Shown here in pieces: positions 12,252 to 24,087 of a stretch of 64,000 nucleotides of DNA. The translations under genes were made by a program, and so were the position numbers. Source of the stretch: Clavulina sp. PMI_390. Lineage: Eukaryota; Basidiomycota; Agaricomycetes; Cantharellales; Hydnaceae. The stretch lies in NCBI GenBank assembly GCA_015039315.1, contig WIDE01000016.1:410945-474944 (forward strand), in the 5' to 3' direction. Numbering within the stretch: the stretch's first letter is position 1; each line of letters begins with the position of its first letter. The notes below the pieces were generated by a model that had not been told where the DNA came from, searched no databases, and saw only the letters and a program-made list of their open reading frames with translations.

Positions 12252-14417
12252 ATGGACGTGCCAGAGCTCACCTCGGCTTCCTCACTGGAGTTGTCAAGGC
12301 ATCTTGCGCTAGCAACCCTTAGTTCTCGATCGTCCGCCGCTCATCCGTACCTCGTCCACTTCTTAGTGGGTGTTCTGTTAAATAGCTTGTGAGAGCGACA
12401 AGACCTTCCATGTCAATCCATGATTTGCACAGCCAACCCCAAGTTTCCTGTCCCATTTTGCCACTTTCCATTACGAAGCTGGACTGGTGTGATGCAAGTC
12501 CAGACATACCTCTTTTATTGCAAGTTTCCGAACGATCCATACTTCATGAAGGCGCTAGTAAGTAAACTCCTACTATGCTTTATATGTCTTACCACTCACG
12601 TCACTGACGCATCTACTCAATATCCTTCGAATATCAATGCAGGTAGCAACAATGTGGTATGATACATGCGTTTCCCCTATCCGTAATACTACAACTCGAG
12701 CTAACATACCACGTTTTCTCCTCTAGGCTCTTGCAGTCCCTCAACTTGTGCGTATCCTTTCAAGCCAGCGGGTCGAGAAATCGCTATTATCCACAAATCC
12801 TTATGCGCTTCCCTCGACAAGTTTCACCAACTTAGATCTAGCCTATTTCCATCTGATTCGGGCCATAAAAGATCCTCTGTTGCTTAGCGAGATACCTTGG
12901 TACCGTATCCCTCCAAAATCACTACCCAGCTGCCGCACCAACTGACTCGTATCCCAGGACCGTTCGATATCTGGGCACGCATAGGGTAGGTACTAACTGT
13001 GGCTCCTCCGTGGAGGCTTCAACTTTCAAAAACGATGATTATCAATACTATACGTGTGCCAACGCGTTTGTAGGTATTCATTACGAGCTTAACACAGACA
13101 TACTTTGCTTTTCGGCTGTGGTCATGTATGTGGTTTATTCCCTTCTTCTCATACTCTGATATATATTTGATTTCATATCACTGCCTCTCTATAGATGCGC
13201 AAGATCGCTGCATGAGCTTGTTGCTGGTGAAAATCTTTTCATTGACATTTCGTGCGATTGCCTATACCTCATCTAACAACACTTTCTTAGGGTGTTCTAA
13301 CTACAACAACTCTGGGTCAGTTGTATCTGCGATCATTTAGGAACACTATTGACTGAGTATTAGCATTTTATGGCAACACCTTTGACAGCATTGGGCATCG
13401 GTATGGACGGCAATGCTTTCCCTCTGCTCAATCTTTTGACCCAAATCATATCTATAGCGAACTCAATCGACACGTGGCAAACCTCAGATGATGGTTACTC
13501 CCATTGGACTCAGACAGCTTGGAATATTTCAATTGTAGGTGGAGGCTTTCATAAGCTGACTGCGGTGTTAGTCCCAATCACACTGATTGGCATCGACTAG
13601 GTTCTTACGGACACTTTCATCTCCGTTTATCTTTCTTATTTAATGCAAAAACGAAAGAGCGGCTTCCGATCGTGAGTTTTCCTGCGTTGACCCTTCCACC
13701 ACCCCTGTGAAGCCATATATGCAGACTCTAACTGAAACTATCAACTCATTCAGCACAAACTCTATCATGACGCTAATCACCCTATACGGAATAGCAAATG
13801 GGGCTATGAGCTCAGCAATTGCCTTGATTGCTCTCTTCGGAGTATGTCGCACATTAGTTCAGTCTTGCGACTTTCGGCTCAGTGGCTCTGATTTCCCTCT
13901 CATGATGACAAGAATGAACTTAGGAAGATCGCAATCAGCATTGATGTTACACTGGTGCGCTCACATCCCTTCTTGCCAACAAATCCGTTTCTCACCCCAA
14001 ATCCTCATCGATCGCTGCTCCTCTCAAGTGGTCATCGCCACTCATGATTTGTGTAGCGCTTGCGAAGTGAGTCTCTCCTAACCCCAACAGCTAATACATG
14101 TTCGTTTGACATGACTCGATAGCCTGCACTTACGAAGCACCTTGCGTGCCCTCATGCCGCGGGATCAGAGCATTCCAGCGCCCAGTTTCTCACTCCAGGT
14201 TATAAATCATGGCCCGAACTCGCCACTTCGGCCGAACCCTCAGGCAATTACACTAAAACCCGGCGCTGCTGGTTCGCTAGGACAATTCCAACACCAAGCT
14301 CACAAAATCAGTGAGGACAACACTCCTATTCCTGTCAAAGGTAACCAGATTGATGTGGTCCGCTGCTTTACCTCGTCCAAACTAGCAAAGCTTACCGTGA
14401 TGACAATTGCATCTTAG
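12252..14417 (+). CDS. DUF6534-like multi-pass membrane protein, copy 1
   Basis: First exons are 12252-12388, 12479-12557, 12643-12656, 12727-12747 and 12822-12899, followed by about eight more, ending at the TAG at 14417. The order matches the fungal DUF6534 architecture: PYLVHFLVGVLLNS helix, WTGVMQVQTYLFYCKFPND after TM1, a W-LLQSLN helix, DLAYFHLIRAIKDPLLL, a helix ending QTYFAFRLW, then TDTFISVYLSYLMQKRKSGFRS and ITLYGIANGAMSSAIALI. The last exon begins LHLRSTLRALMPRDQS, where the family has its NSLL..LN-R end. Function is unknown; a seven-helix plasma-membrane topology is likely. The C-terminal 70 residues are Pro/Ser/Gln-rich and probably cytosolic. It is the most diverged plus-strand copy. 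The family name rests on my memory of the consensus. Confidence 0.75.
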
Positions 14418-17100
14418 ACGTTGGGACCGGCACCTGAAACATAAATGTGAGTTTTCTGTGCCTGCCCGATCAGGATTATACGCTGGGGTACCATTTGCAA
14501 AAGCTGATGAGGATGCTGATCCCCTACTGTATGTAGAGGTGGCCCGTTACCCTATGTAGGGCTATGATGGCTCATAATGGAGTTGGAAGCCTCTGTCAAG
14601 ACCGGCGTGGCGGATATTCACTTGTGCGATGTTCACGATATGGCTTAGAGCCGGTAGTTATTCCAGCGGAGACCAAACTCGTATGTAGACATGCTCCTGG
14701 CTGAGCTTTAACCGCGTTAGAACACCTAGGATATCAAGGGAGGGATTATTCATTTGTGGTTGCAACTTTTGTTATGGTAGCTGGCTGGCTAGCTCGGACC
14801 TGGTCGCTTTAGACAAGTGACACTTGGCGATGGCATATGAACACTTCAACTTTCCTCCTTTGTACTTTCTGTCATGAATTCACTAGTAACCTTGCCTATT
14901 CCCCTGTCATCGTCGGGGCGTCACGCCCGGGCTCATTTATTGAATGAAATGTAGTGGTTTCGTGTGGCTGGCATCCAACACATACCCCAAAACGCTCTTA
15001 CTGACATTATTCCAATAACCCAAGAAGCCTGAGGATACATATATCAGATATCTTCGAGATTTCCTTAAAAAGACACAGACTGATCAGCGAAATATAGCAT
15101 GAACCCAGTGGTCTAGGGAAGGATGAGTGAAAGCATGCTCGAACCCCTCGAGATAAAAACCTACTTGTGGTTCACCCCAACCTACGGTAAAGGGATAAGT
15201 CATAAAGGCGAGGAATCTTCAACAGGATCACCCCAAACCTCTAAGTCGCTAGTAATGATCAGTCCCACAGGAACTAAATCGATGTGGCCCCTGCGCGTTG
15301 ACACGCAAAGTAATAATGAAGCCATGGCACAAACGGCAGAAGCCACCCAAGATCAACTTACAAAAAGCGATCTTGGAGCATGTAAAGCAGCGCGTGATAG
15401 TGCTTGAGTTCAGGGTGATTTCCACGTGAGCGCAACAGTCAAAGTATCCCACAGCGCACATGGAGATTATCCGCGAGCAATGCATGAATGATGCCTATGC
15501 TCCCATCACTCATCCAGAGCCGAGCTTTGCTTATTAGAGTCCACAGTGAATGGAAAAAGGTGAGAAGCTAAAGGAGTTGGACAAGGGGCGCCGAATATGA
15601 CGAAGGAAGCGGCGGTTGGCGCGATACGGAGGAGAAGTTAGGATGAAATGGCCCCATACGCTTTCAATCTCGTCGTGCACACGGACAATGTCGGCCGTCG
15701 TAAGGGATTCAGTGATAATAAGTGAGCGCTCTGGACTTGGCTTCGCGCCGGAACTCACTGGAGTATCTGTGAATTCTCACGGCCATAGTGAATGACAAAA
15801 TGATCAAACCAGAAATCGTAAGGTATGTGTTCCGCAGTAGGCGATACAGTTTCAATATTAACAGATAAAATTCAGTCGGGCCCCTAAGCATCTATGATGT
15901 AAAACTACGACCCTCCCTAACAACAAACTCGGTCTCCCGACCCCCGACCTCCCAGCAAATCGGAAGCAGCTTTGATGCTCCTTATTTCTCGGGAAACTCT
16001 ATCGTAGTGATGGATGTATTCGCTCCCTGAGAGGTTATGGAAGATCATCGGACAAACTACAGTCCAGCCACTAGTACTCCTGTGAAGGCACCCTACCACC
16101 CAACTCACATCACACCACATGGATACCTAGCCCACATATTCAATCTTTAAAACACCCTAGATCAATCGAATGAATCTTTTGAGCTTGACAAAGGTTTCTG
16201 GTCATGGGTTACACAAAAGTTGGAAACCAATTCCCCAGCCTCGTGTTGATTGCGCCAAATCAAAATTTCATAGACTTTGCTCTCGGCGGTTTATCTACTC
16301 CTCCCTCATGAAAATTTTCATCAATGCTGTGCACATTATGAAATCCATTCTACTGAGCACTGTTCTTTCATCTATCTGGCCTTGGGGGAGGGGGGAGGTG
16401 CTTGTTGAACGCTGTGTTCTTTGATCCTTTAATTAGATAACAGCTCTTGACACCAATTTCCCTATTGTCTAAATGAGATCTCCTGGGATCGCGGCCCCGC
16501 GAGTATTTGCGGCACAGTGTAGGCCCCCAACCCTATCAGAAGCGTCAACTGGGATCAGAAATAATATAACTGCTATACTAAGGAAGGTCTTGCAGCGTGG
16601 TATTGGACAAAACTTTCATTCCGAATATGCCCGGGTGCGACCTCAAGTTTCTCATCGCTTCTCCTTCAGTTCTCGTCGTGCCATGCGATTACTGTTGAGT
16701 TAAGACAATTCATACATAAAAGTGAACGAATCAAATCAAGATGCGGTGCAGCAGGGTTGTTACCTTTGTGCCGCAGAAGGAGACTGCTCACGTCGCGTGA
16801 TTTTTTGTTTGAATCCCCTGAACGAGTGAATATCCCATGTTTGCTCAAAGGCGCAAAATGTATCCAAATCCTAGAGAGCTACGATTTGCACTTAACTGCA
16901 CCCTATCGGCGAGTTTAGATATCGCAGTTGATAATGCATGAGAGGTGACAAAGTGCTAATGAATTCAGTATGGGCGACAGGGTGTTTGCGATCAAAACTC
17001 CACAACCAAGATTTGAAGAACGCAAGCATAAAATCATTCAAATCAGAGACGAAAATTAAGTGTATAATCCATAGATCATGGAATTTTGCAATGTTGAGGA
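14418..17100. other. Spacer within the DUF6534 array
   Basis: There are 2.7 kb between copies 1 and 2, against about 0.9 kb between copies 2 and 3. No gene is supported. A 60-codon minus-strand frame at 15709-15891 has a hydrophobic stretch and a following Arg-rich part, but I cannot extend it with confidence. The extra length could be an old insertion or a decayed copy. I found no terminal repeats. Confidence 0.4.
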
Positions 17101-17106
17101 ACTCTC

Positions 17107-17700
17107 TAGACGAGTTGGCAGCTGGGCGATTGCCGCCGCCACCGATGAGTCGGCGATGACCTGTGTATTCCCATGCTCACCCGACTCCTATGGAGAGTGA
17201 GAGACTACAGGGCCGGGGCTCTCTCAAAGACGATGATTATAGGCATCTAGTCATTCATACCTACACGCAGTTGGAGGCGGAGCAGATTACCTCCTGAGTG
17301 CTGCTCTGGCGTGGAGCTTCAACTTCCCGCGACAGTGTCCGACGGCCGACCTCATGACCCCCTTCACGCTATTACGAGAGAGCGCCATTTCTTTATCTCG
17401 CTCTCATCAAAGTTTGATAGCGGCATCGCTTTCCGTAGCATCATGACTCAATGATCGGTGCCACTCGAACTAGCAACTCCCGCAACGAGGGACAGAGATT
17501 GCAGATTCACCCGAGGTGTCCTAACTACGGCTGACCTTAGATTTCTCCTTCCGATTCAATAGTGGCTCTTGATGTCCAGGAGCGAGCCCGAGCGGAGGCT
17601 TTTGCATTGTGCCTCACTTTGCGCACTCTCTAGCTCACTCGGTTCCTTCTATGTATCAACCCCAACCCACAATAAAAGCCTCTAGGAACAACAATTCCAA
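17107..17700 (+). promoter_or_regulatory. Duplicated upstream block of DUF6534 copy 2
   Basis: About 600 bp before copy 2 is clearly related to 20172-20760 before copy 3. Shared short blocks include GATAGCGGCATCGCTTTC, GAGGTGTC near CAGATTCACC, the GCGAGCCCGAGCGGAG element about 100 bp before the start, and an AATAAAAGCCTC box at 17671. The last lies about 30-60 bp before the ATG and could act as a TATA-like element. Conservation of several separate islands suggests shared transcriptional control, though recent duplication alone could explain part of it. Confidence 0.55.
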
Positions 17701-17701
17701 A

Positions 17702-19846
17702 ATGATCATACTGGAGCTTTCCTCTCTTTCCTCGATGAAGCTCTCAATCTGCCTCATTCCGTCCACCCCCAGTTCTGGATCGCCGACTACCACATCTCCG
17801 TATGCCTTGGACTACTTAGTGGGGACTATCATAAACAGCTTGTAAGAACACCGATAAATTCGCGCTACTCAATAATCTGCGCGGCCAACGTCCTGTTTCT
17901 TGTTCTACTCCCCTAACTTATGCTCCAAAAGCTGGACCGGCGTAGTACAAATCCAAACATACTTATTCTTTCAGAGATTCCCAAAGGATCCGTTCGTTAT
18001 GAAGCTTTTAGTAAGTCATTCGACCTAAAGCTTTCGTCCGTCCCGCCGTTCATACCACGACCCCACACGCACTGGATGGTCTTATTCGAGCACAGGTGGC
18101 AAGCATGTGGTACGACTCAGGCCTTCCACCCCATCTTCCAGTCCCCATCAGAGATATTAAAGCACAGTCTATTATCTTCAGGCTCTTGCAGACCTTCTCA
18201 ATGTGTGTGTTTGGAGCGATCTAGGTTCGAATAGCTCCTGGCTAACTGCACAAACGCTACGTGCTCCCTTCAACCAGTATTGGTTGTGTAGACCTGGCCT
18301 ATTTCGAGCTGATCCGCACTCTCAATGATCCTTCTTTACTTTCCGTCGTACCCTGGTATCGTATTCCTGTCCATTTCCTGTTCCAAACATTCTAACAGCT
18401 GATCATCTGCTCAGGAATATTCGCTATCTCGCAACACATAGGGTTAGTGTACGGGCAGTTTTTGTATTCGAGCCCCTGCGTCTATTTCTTTGATCTGAGC
18501 TACTGAATATTAACTTCATATGCATATGTCCTCTGTAGATGATTATCACGACCTTGACACAGGTTATCTTTACTACTCGACTTTGGGCATGTATGTGCTG
18601 AGGATGGCTCTAGCTAACTCTTAATACATCATCTGATACATCACTATGGTATTTCGTTAGATGGGAGAGATCTTCGAATGATCATGTTGCTGGTGAGTAG
18701 TGTTTCGTCAATGCCTTGTGAGCTACATTTATATGGCCTCAAATTTTCTTAGGCAGTATCAATAGCCGTCACTCTAGGTCAGTATTAGTCTAAGAGTCTG
18801 CAGTATCGTACTCTTAGATATTGTATCGCATCGGGACACCTCAACTGTCAGGGCTGGGTATCGGTACGAAGGGTATTTATTTCTCCTCCGCTCGGTCTTA
18901 ACAATAACCATTCCTCCATAGTAAACTCGATATATACTTGGCGTATTACGGACGCTAAATTCTCGTATTGGACTCAGACCGCTTGGAATACTTCAATAGT
19001 AAAAACAGAACTTCTGCATGAGTTCATTCAGCTGACACTGTTTGACCAGGTTGTCACGGATGTTCTGATCTCTACTTACCTTTCTTATCTAATGCAGAGG
19101 CGGAAAAACGGTTTCCGATCGTGAGCGTTCGATTCATCTATCCCCTATACCGTAACGGGATACTAATCTAGCAGCTGGAACTTTCTCAGTACGAACTCTA
19201 TCATGAATATGATTACGCTCTATGGCATTCTGAACGGCGCCATAAGCTCGGCAGTGGCTGCGCTGGCTTGCATAGGCGTAAGTCCCTCCTAAATTTCGAG
19301 TTTTCATCATCCAAAGCCGAATAACTTCAGTGTCACCTTGATCAGAACCAACTTGGGATGCTTAACCTCAGCCTTAACGTTGCAATGGTACGAAAAATTC
19401 TTTCCCTATTGAGGAGACAATTCCTGTCACTCTGACCACCATCGCTCATATGGCCTTACATGCTGCAGTGGTCCCCACCTCTAATGATTTGTGTGACACT
19501 CGCAAAGTAAGTTCAATCCAGACCTTAACATCGGTTACACGCTGATAAGAGCTTTTCGTTATATAGTCTCCACTTGCGAAGCACCTTGCGTTCCCTCATG
19601 CCTCGTGATGAGAGCATCCCAATGCCCAGTTTCTCCCTTCAAGTCATGAGATTCAGTCGAACCTCAGCACGTCGACAAACTCAGCCAGTTACTACGGTCA
19701 TATCTGGTGCTGCTAATTTCCCAGTACTATCTCAGCGCCTCCAAGTTAAAGAGACCAGCCCTCGAGTTGCTATCACTCCGACCCAAGCTCACAACAATAC
19801 CCACGTCGATGACAACTCTATCCAAGAGGTCTATATTGGCAATTGA
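17702..19846 (+). CDS. DUF6534-like multi-pass membrane protein, copy 2
   Basis: Exon 1 starts at 17702 (an alternative in-frame ATG lies at 17735) and runs through PYALDYLVGTIINS. Exon 2 carries WTGVVQIQTYLFF, exon 3 is the 14-nt 18096-18109, and exon 4 is 21 nt. The next exons encode CVDLAYFELIRTLNDPSLL, MIITTLTQVIFTTRLW, YGRDLRMIMLL, FSYWTQTAWNTS, VVTDVLISTYLSYLMQRRKN, STNSIMNMITLYGILNGA and WSPPLMICVTLA. The last exon starts LHLRSTLRSLMPRDES. Every junction I checked is GT-AG and keeps frame, so the copy looks intact. It shares exon phases with the other copies and lies 3.3 kb after copy 1. Role unknown; probably a seven-helix membrane protein. Confidence 0.75.
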
Positions 19847-20171
19847 TATCTCTTTGTAAGCTTACTGTGCTCATGCTCGCCTTATCGTTTACTGAAATGA
19901 TGTTCGCATCACCCATCCGTCAGTGTTCAAATTCCTCGTTTTCTCTCTCATTTCTCTCCATCTATCATCGTTATGAAGATATGGGGTTTTGATGACATTA
20001 GGAGCTCATCTCATTATGAGATGTCTATAGTGATACCCGGCGTAGGAGCCACAAAGAAACAGAATCCAATGGTTTACAAAAACAACATAGGGTGCTCAAA
20101 GTTTCTGTTGAGGTTGCGGGAGGCATTGAAATGGTTAGCCTCATACAGGATGGAATTTGGCAATCTCGCGA
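19847..20171. other. Spacer between copies 2 and 3
   Basis: About 320 bp downstream of copy 2 and before the duplicated promoter block. I see no gene. It includes an ATG-initiated frame of 69 codons at 19973-20182 without recognisable features. Confidence 0.4.
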
Positions 20172-20760
20172 AACCCAGCTGACTTGGGAGCTGGGCGGTT
20201 GCTGCTGCCAGCGATGGCATCTATATTCCTATGCTCACCAGCCCCAATTCCTATGGAGAATGAGCAACTAGCGGGATCCCTCTTAGAGAAGATGATGATG
20301 ATAAGGCTCGATTATTCGTGTTCACTCTGACGGCAGAATCACCTCCTGATTGCTGGAGTAGAACCTCAAATTCCCGCGATGGTGCCCGACGGCCAACATC
20401 AAGATCTCTCCAATGCTATTACGAGAGGGAGAGCCTTGTCTTTATTTAGGACTCATCAAAGTTGATAGCGGCATCGCTTTCGGCAGCATCATAACTCTAT
20501 AAGGGCGCTACTGACATTGGTGAATCCTACAACGAGGGACAGTGAGCGCAGATTCACCTGAGGTGTCTTAGTTACGGCCACTCACATGCCACAGATTCCC
20601 CATTCCGATTGAGCGACGAGTCTGATACCTCGGAGCGGGCGAGCCCGAGCGGAGTCTTTTGCAATTCACGAGAGTTGCACTCCATTTGATTTCCAATACA
20701 CAACCACCACAGGATAATAAAAGCCTCAAGGAACATATGTGAAGGGCTATGCTTGCTCTC
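20172..20760 (+). promoter_or_regulatory. Duplicated upstream block of DUF6534 copy 3
   Basis: This is the counterpart of 17107-17700. The same islands recur in the same order: the GCTGGGCG(A/G)TTGC start, TTGATAGCGGCATCGCTTTC, the GGCGAGCCCGAGCGGAG element and AATAAAAGCCTC at 20716-20725. The spacing to the coding region is similar to that of copy 2. Confidence 0.55.
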
Positions 20761-20770
20761 TCTGTCCTCG

Positions 20771-22837
20771 ATGAAGTTGTCGGGTCACCTTATCCCATCT
20801 GCCCCAAATCCTCGCTTGTCAACAATCACATCTCCGTATGCTGTGGATTATTTATTGGGAACTGTCATTAACGGCTTGTGAGAACACTGAGAAAATTCCA
20901 GCCATCTAATAATCTGCACAACCAACCTCCTGCTTTTTACACTATTTCTGTGCCTTATGCTCCAAAGCTGGACTGGCATGGTCCAAGTCCAGACATACCT
21001 CTTTTTTCAGAGATTTCCAAGGGACCCATTCTTCATAAAGGCAATAGTAAGTGACTCAATACTATGTTCCTGTAGGTACTAACAGGACGTACGCAGGTAG
21101 TAACTATGTGGTATGACCCTAGTCGTTTCCTTCGCCACTGAATCCCAAGGTAGTTAAACTCGATCTTATTCTCCAGGCTCTTGCAAACCTTTTCTATGTG
21201 CGTGTTTTGAGAAAAGCCTGTCCCAATGACTACTATGAAAACCGCAAGGCTGCTTATGTGCCTCCTTCAACCAGTATTAGCTGTGTTGATCTAGCCTACT
21301 TTGAGCTAATCCGGACGCTCGATCATCCACTCCTACTTTCTGCCGTACCCTGGTGTCGTATTCCTACTCACTACAATCTAAACTTTCCGACAGCTAACCA
21401 ACCGCTCAGGAATACTCGTTATCTTGCGACACATAGCGTCAGTCTAGCAGATGCTCACGGTAGCAATCGTTCTGTGAAAGCCTTCACATAGATTGCTCCG
21501 GCTCAGGTCACCGATCATCAGCTTCCTACTAATATATTCTCTATAGATGTTGATCACGACGTTGACACAGATTATCTTCGCCTCTCGATTATGGGCATGT
21601 ATGTATTTTATTTGGCTGTCTCTCCTAAACACTGGTGCATTACTTGACGTCGTATTGTGACCTTTTGCTAGATGGGCGAAATCTTCGAATGATCATGTTG
21701 GTGGTCAGTAGAACCCCACCACTACATTATGAACTGCATTCGTGACACCGCAAATTTTCTTAGGGAGTATCAATCACCGCAACTCTAGGTCAGCAGTCCC
21801 TCTAAAAAATCTGCGGCAATCTCTCCTGAAATGTTTGTCACATCGGGGCATCTTGATTAACTATCAGGCCTGGGCATTGGTATGAAGCGTGTAACTTTCT
21901 CTCTCTTCAGCCTTCTAAGTGCAATTTTCCCCATAGCGGACTCTATATACTTGTGGTGTACCTCAAATCCTCAACTATCATACTGGACTCAAACCGCTTG
22001 GGACGTTCTGATTGTAAAAATAAACCTCTTTTGCAAGTATTACTTCTACTGACGAGAGTCGCCTAGGTTTTCACGAATGTGGTGATCTCTGCTTACCTCT
22101 CCTATTTGATGTGGAGGCTGAACACTGGTTTCCGATCGTGAGTTTTCTCTCCGTATAAACATCATGGACCCTGACGGAGCAATTGGGTATTCCCAGCACC
22201 AACTCCATAATGAATCTGATTAGGCTTTATGGCATATTAAATGGTGCCATAAATTCGGCAATTGGCGTATTATGTCTTGGGGTATGTTATTCATGGTTTC
22301 ATCCAGAGTTGAATGACATCTGTGTCGCTTTCATCAGAACCAACTTGGAGTGCTGAGCCTCAGTCTCAATATGGTAATGGTACGCTCGAAATCCCTCCGA
22401 ACTGAACAAAGAAAGCCTTTGTCGCCTCGTTCCCATCACTCATCATCGCTTCCCATACCGCAGTGGTCTCCAGCAATCATGATTTGTGTGACACTGGCAA
22501 AGTAAGTCTTTTGGACGCCGCATCATAATACATCTGCTTGACATGATTATATAGTCTTCACTTGCGAAGTACCTTGCGCTCCCTCATTCCTCGTGATGAG
22601 AGCATCCCCATGCCCAGTTTCTCCCTTCAAGTTATGAGATTCAGTCGAGCCTCAGCACGTCGACAGACCCCACCAGTGGCGACAGTGGTATCAGGTGCCG
22701 CTAATTTTCCAGTATCACCATCCCAACATCTCCGGGCTAAAGAGACCAGGGTGGAGGACGCTTTCAGGCCCACACAAACTCACAACGGTACCCACCCCGA
22801 CAACAATTCAATTCAAGAGATTTACATGGGTAGTTGA
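20771..22837 (+). CDS. DUF6534-like multi-pass membrane protein, copy 3
   Basis: The frame that gives PYAVDYLLGTVING in exon 1 has its first usable ATG at 20771, matching the second ATG of copy 2; the upstream ATGs at 20735 and 20749 are out of frame. Later exons encode WTGMVQVQTYLFF, the 14-nt exon 21097-21110, a 21-nt exon, CVDLAYFELIRTLDHPLLL, a TQIIFASRLW helix, YLSYLMWRLNTGFRS, STNSIMNLIRLYGILNGA and WSPAIMICVTLA. The C-terminal exon starts LHLRSTLRSLIPRDES and ends at 22837. A 97-codon open frame across the fourth intron (21198-21491) is misleading, because splicing as in the other copies removes most of it. The copy looks intact. Function unknown. Confidence 0.75.
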
Positions 22838-23731
22838 CATGTCCGCGTAGCCATATGATGATCGTATGCTGATGCCCCATGAAAATACCCCGATACTACA
22901 TGGGCGTGTATCAGCATCCAAGTTGCCCCCCCTGCTATTCTCATTTCGTCCATTGGGCCATCGCTATAGTCATCAATAGGGGGTTTCATAATAGAGTAAA
23001 GCAGGTTGTCAAGCAATCGTAAAGCATTTGTAAAGTTTTTGTAAAGCAAGTAGCAAAGCAGCGGCTTACTTTACAAAGCGCTCCACAGTGAACGTCCCCC
23101 TGCCCGATCCAATGATCTCTCACCTCTGAGCCAGCACCAGCATCTTAGGCCAGAAAAGGGTGTATTCATGATCGTAGGGGAGTAGGGGGGTATATTATCA
23201 CTTTTTCTGACACTTCCCAAGCGTTTCTGCTTGCTTCAGTCATGCTTTAGTTTTTGCTTTATTTCCTGCTTAGAGCTCTGGAGCTCTAAGCAGCGACTAA
23301 AGCAGGTCATAAAGCAGCGCTGCTTTACGACTTGCTTTACAAAAACTTTACGAATGCTTGACTAACTGCTTTATCCTATCGTGAAACCCCCTATTACCAA
23401 AAGTATTGAATAATGAGTCCATTATGAAATATTATCGTGATATCTACTGCATGAACGCAATGATTTGAAGTACAGTGGCGCTGAAATCCAGTTCACAGTC
23501 TTAGATGCAGGCAAGTCCCAACACTAGAGACGACCCGTCCAGGCCTTAGAACTCATGGTTTCAACACCAGCTATAGTGAAGGCTAATTCTTCACTTAATG
23601 ATTCATTTATCACACTCACGCACACAAGTATTCGTCGTTCGTTCGCGCGTCAATTGCAAGTATATCTACGGCATTCGTACGTACGTTAAAAAATTGAGAT
23701 GAGATGAGAAGAATGGCGGGATGGGGGGGGG
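22496..23731 (+). repeat. Direct duplication, arm A (before the gap)
   Basis: This arm covers the last intron and exon of copy 3 and about 0.9 kb downstream. It matches 23742-24565 closely, about 95 percent by eye in the coding part. After subtracting the MITE the arm is about 820 bp, the same as arm B. It ends directly at the run of Ns in a poly-G stretch. This is what is expected where two allelic contigs were joined end to end. Confidence 0.8.
22979..23391. mobile_element. 413-bp MITE with long TIRs and TA duplication
   Basis: The ends are inverted repeats: the left end starts GGGGGTTTCATAATAGAGTA and the right end, reverse-complemented, starts GGGGGTTTCACGATAGGATA. Similarity continues for about 70 bp through repeated (G)TAAAGCA and GTAAAGTTTTTGTAAAGCAAGT blocks. 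TA dinucleotides at 22977-22978 and 23392-23393 flank it. The paralogous arm B (near 24238-24245) lacks the element, and removing the element plus one TA aligns the two arms base for base. There is no open frame of note inside, and a short perfect palindrome lies near 23265-23292. TA target choice is typical of Tc1/mariner-like elements, but the family assignment is open. Confidence 0.85.
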
Positions 23732-23741
23732 NNNNNNNNNN
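23732..23741. other. Assembly gap (10 N)
   Basis: Ten Ns follow a run of nine G. The gap lies inside what would be the upstream part of the fourth DUF6534-like copy. Ten Ns is a placeholder length, so the true distance is unknown. Confidence 0.95.
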
Positions 23742-24087
23742 CGCAAAGTAAGTCCCTTGGACCTCGCATCGTACAGCATGTGCTTATTTGACATGGCGAG
23801 ATAGTCTTCACTTGCGAAGTACCTTGCGCTCCCTCATTCCTCGTGATGAGAGCATTCCCATGCCCAGTTTCTCCCTTCAAGTTATGAGATTCAGTCGAGC
23901 CTCAGCACGTCGACAAGCCCCACCAGTCGCGACAGTGGTATCGGGTGCCGCTAATTTTCCAGTATCACCACCCCAGCATCTCCGATCTAAAGAGACCAGG
24001 GTGGAAGACGCTTTCAGGCCCACCCAAACTCACAACGGTACCCACCCCGACGACAATTCGATCCAAGAGATTTATATGGATAGTTGA
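23742..24087 (+). CDS. DUF6534-like copy 4, 3' end only
   Basis: Only the end of the penultimate exon (CGCAAA before a GTAAGT donor) and the last exon from about 23807 are present. The last exon encodes SLHLRSTLRSLIPRDESIP and a tail nearly identical to copy 3, stopping at 24087. Differences from copy 3 are few and mostly single bases. The 5' part is lost in the gap. It may be the other allele of copy 3 rather than a true fourth gene. Confidence 0.7.

Noticed and set aside
15534..15891. Possible minus-strand membrane protein gene in the array spacer
   Set aside because: One hydrophobic stretch only; I could not build a multi-exon model with conserved features.
18187..18280. Apparent 2-nt deletion and frameshift in DUF6534 copy 2
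   Set aside because: The length difference falls inside the intron after the 21-nt exon, so the coding frame is intact.
21198..21491. 97-codon open frame that looks like an exon of DUF6534 copy 3
   Set aside because: Using the same GTGCGT donor and CCAG acceptor as in the other copies removes most of it and restores family similarity (LLQTFS joined to CVDLAYFELIRTL).
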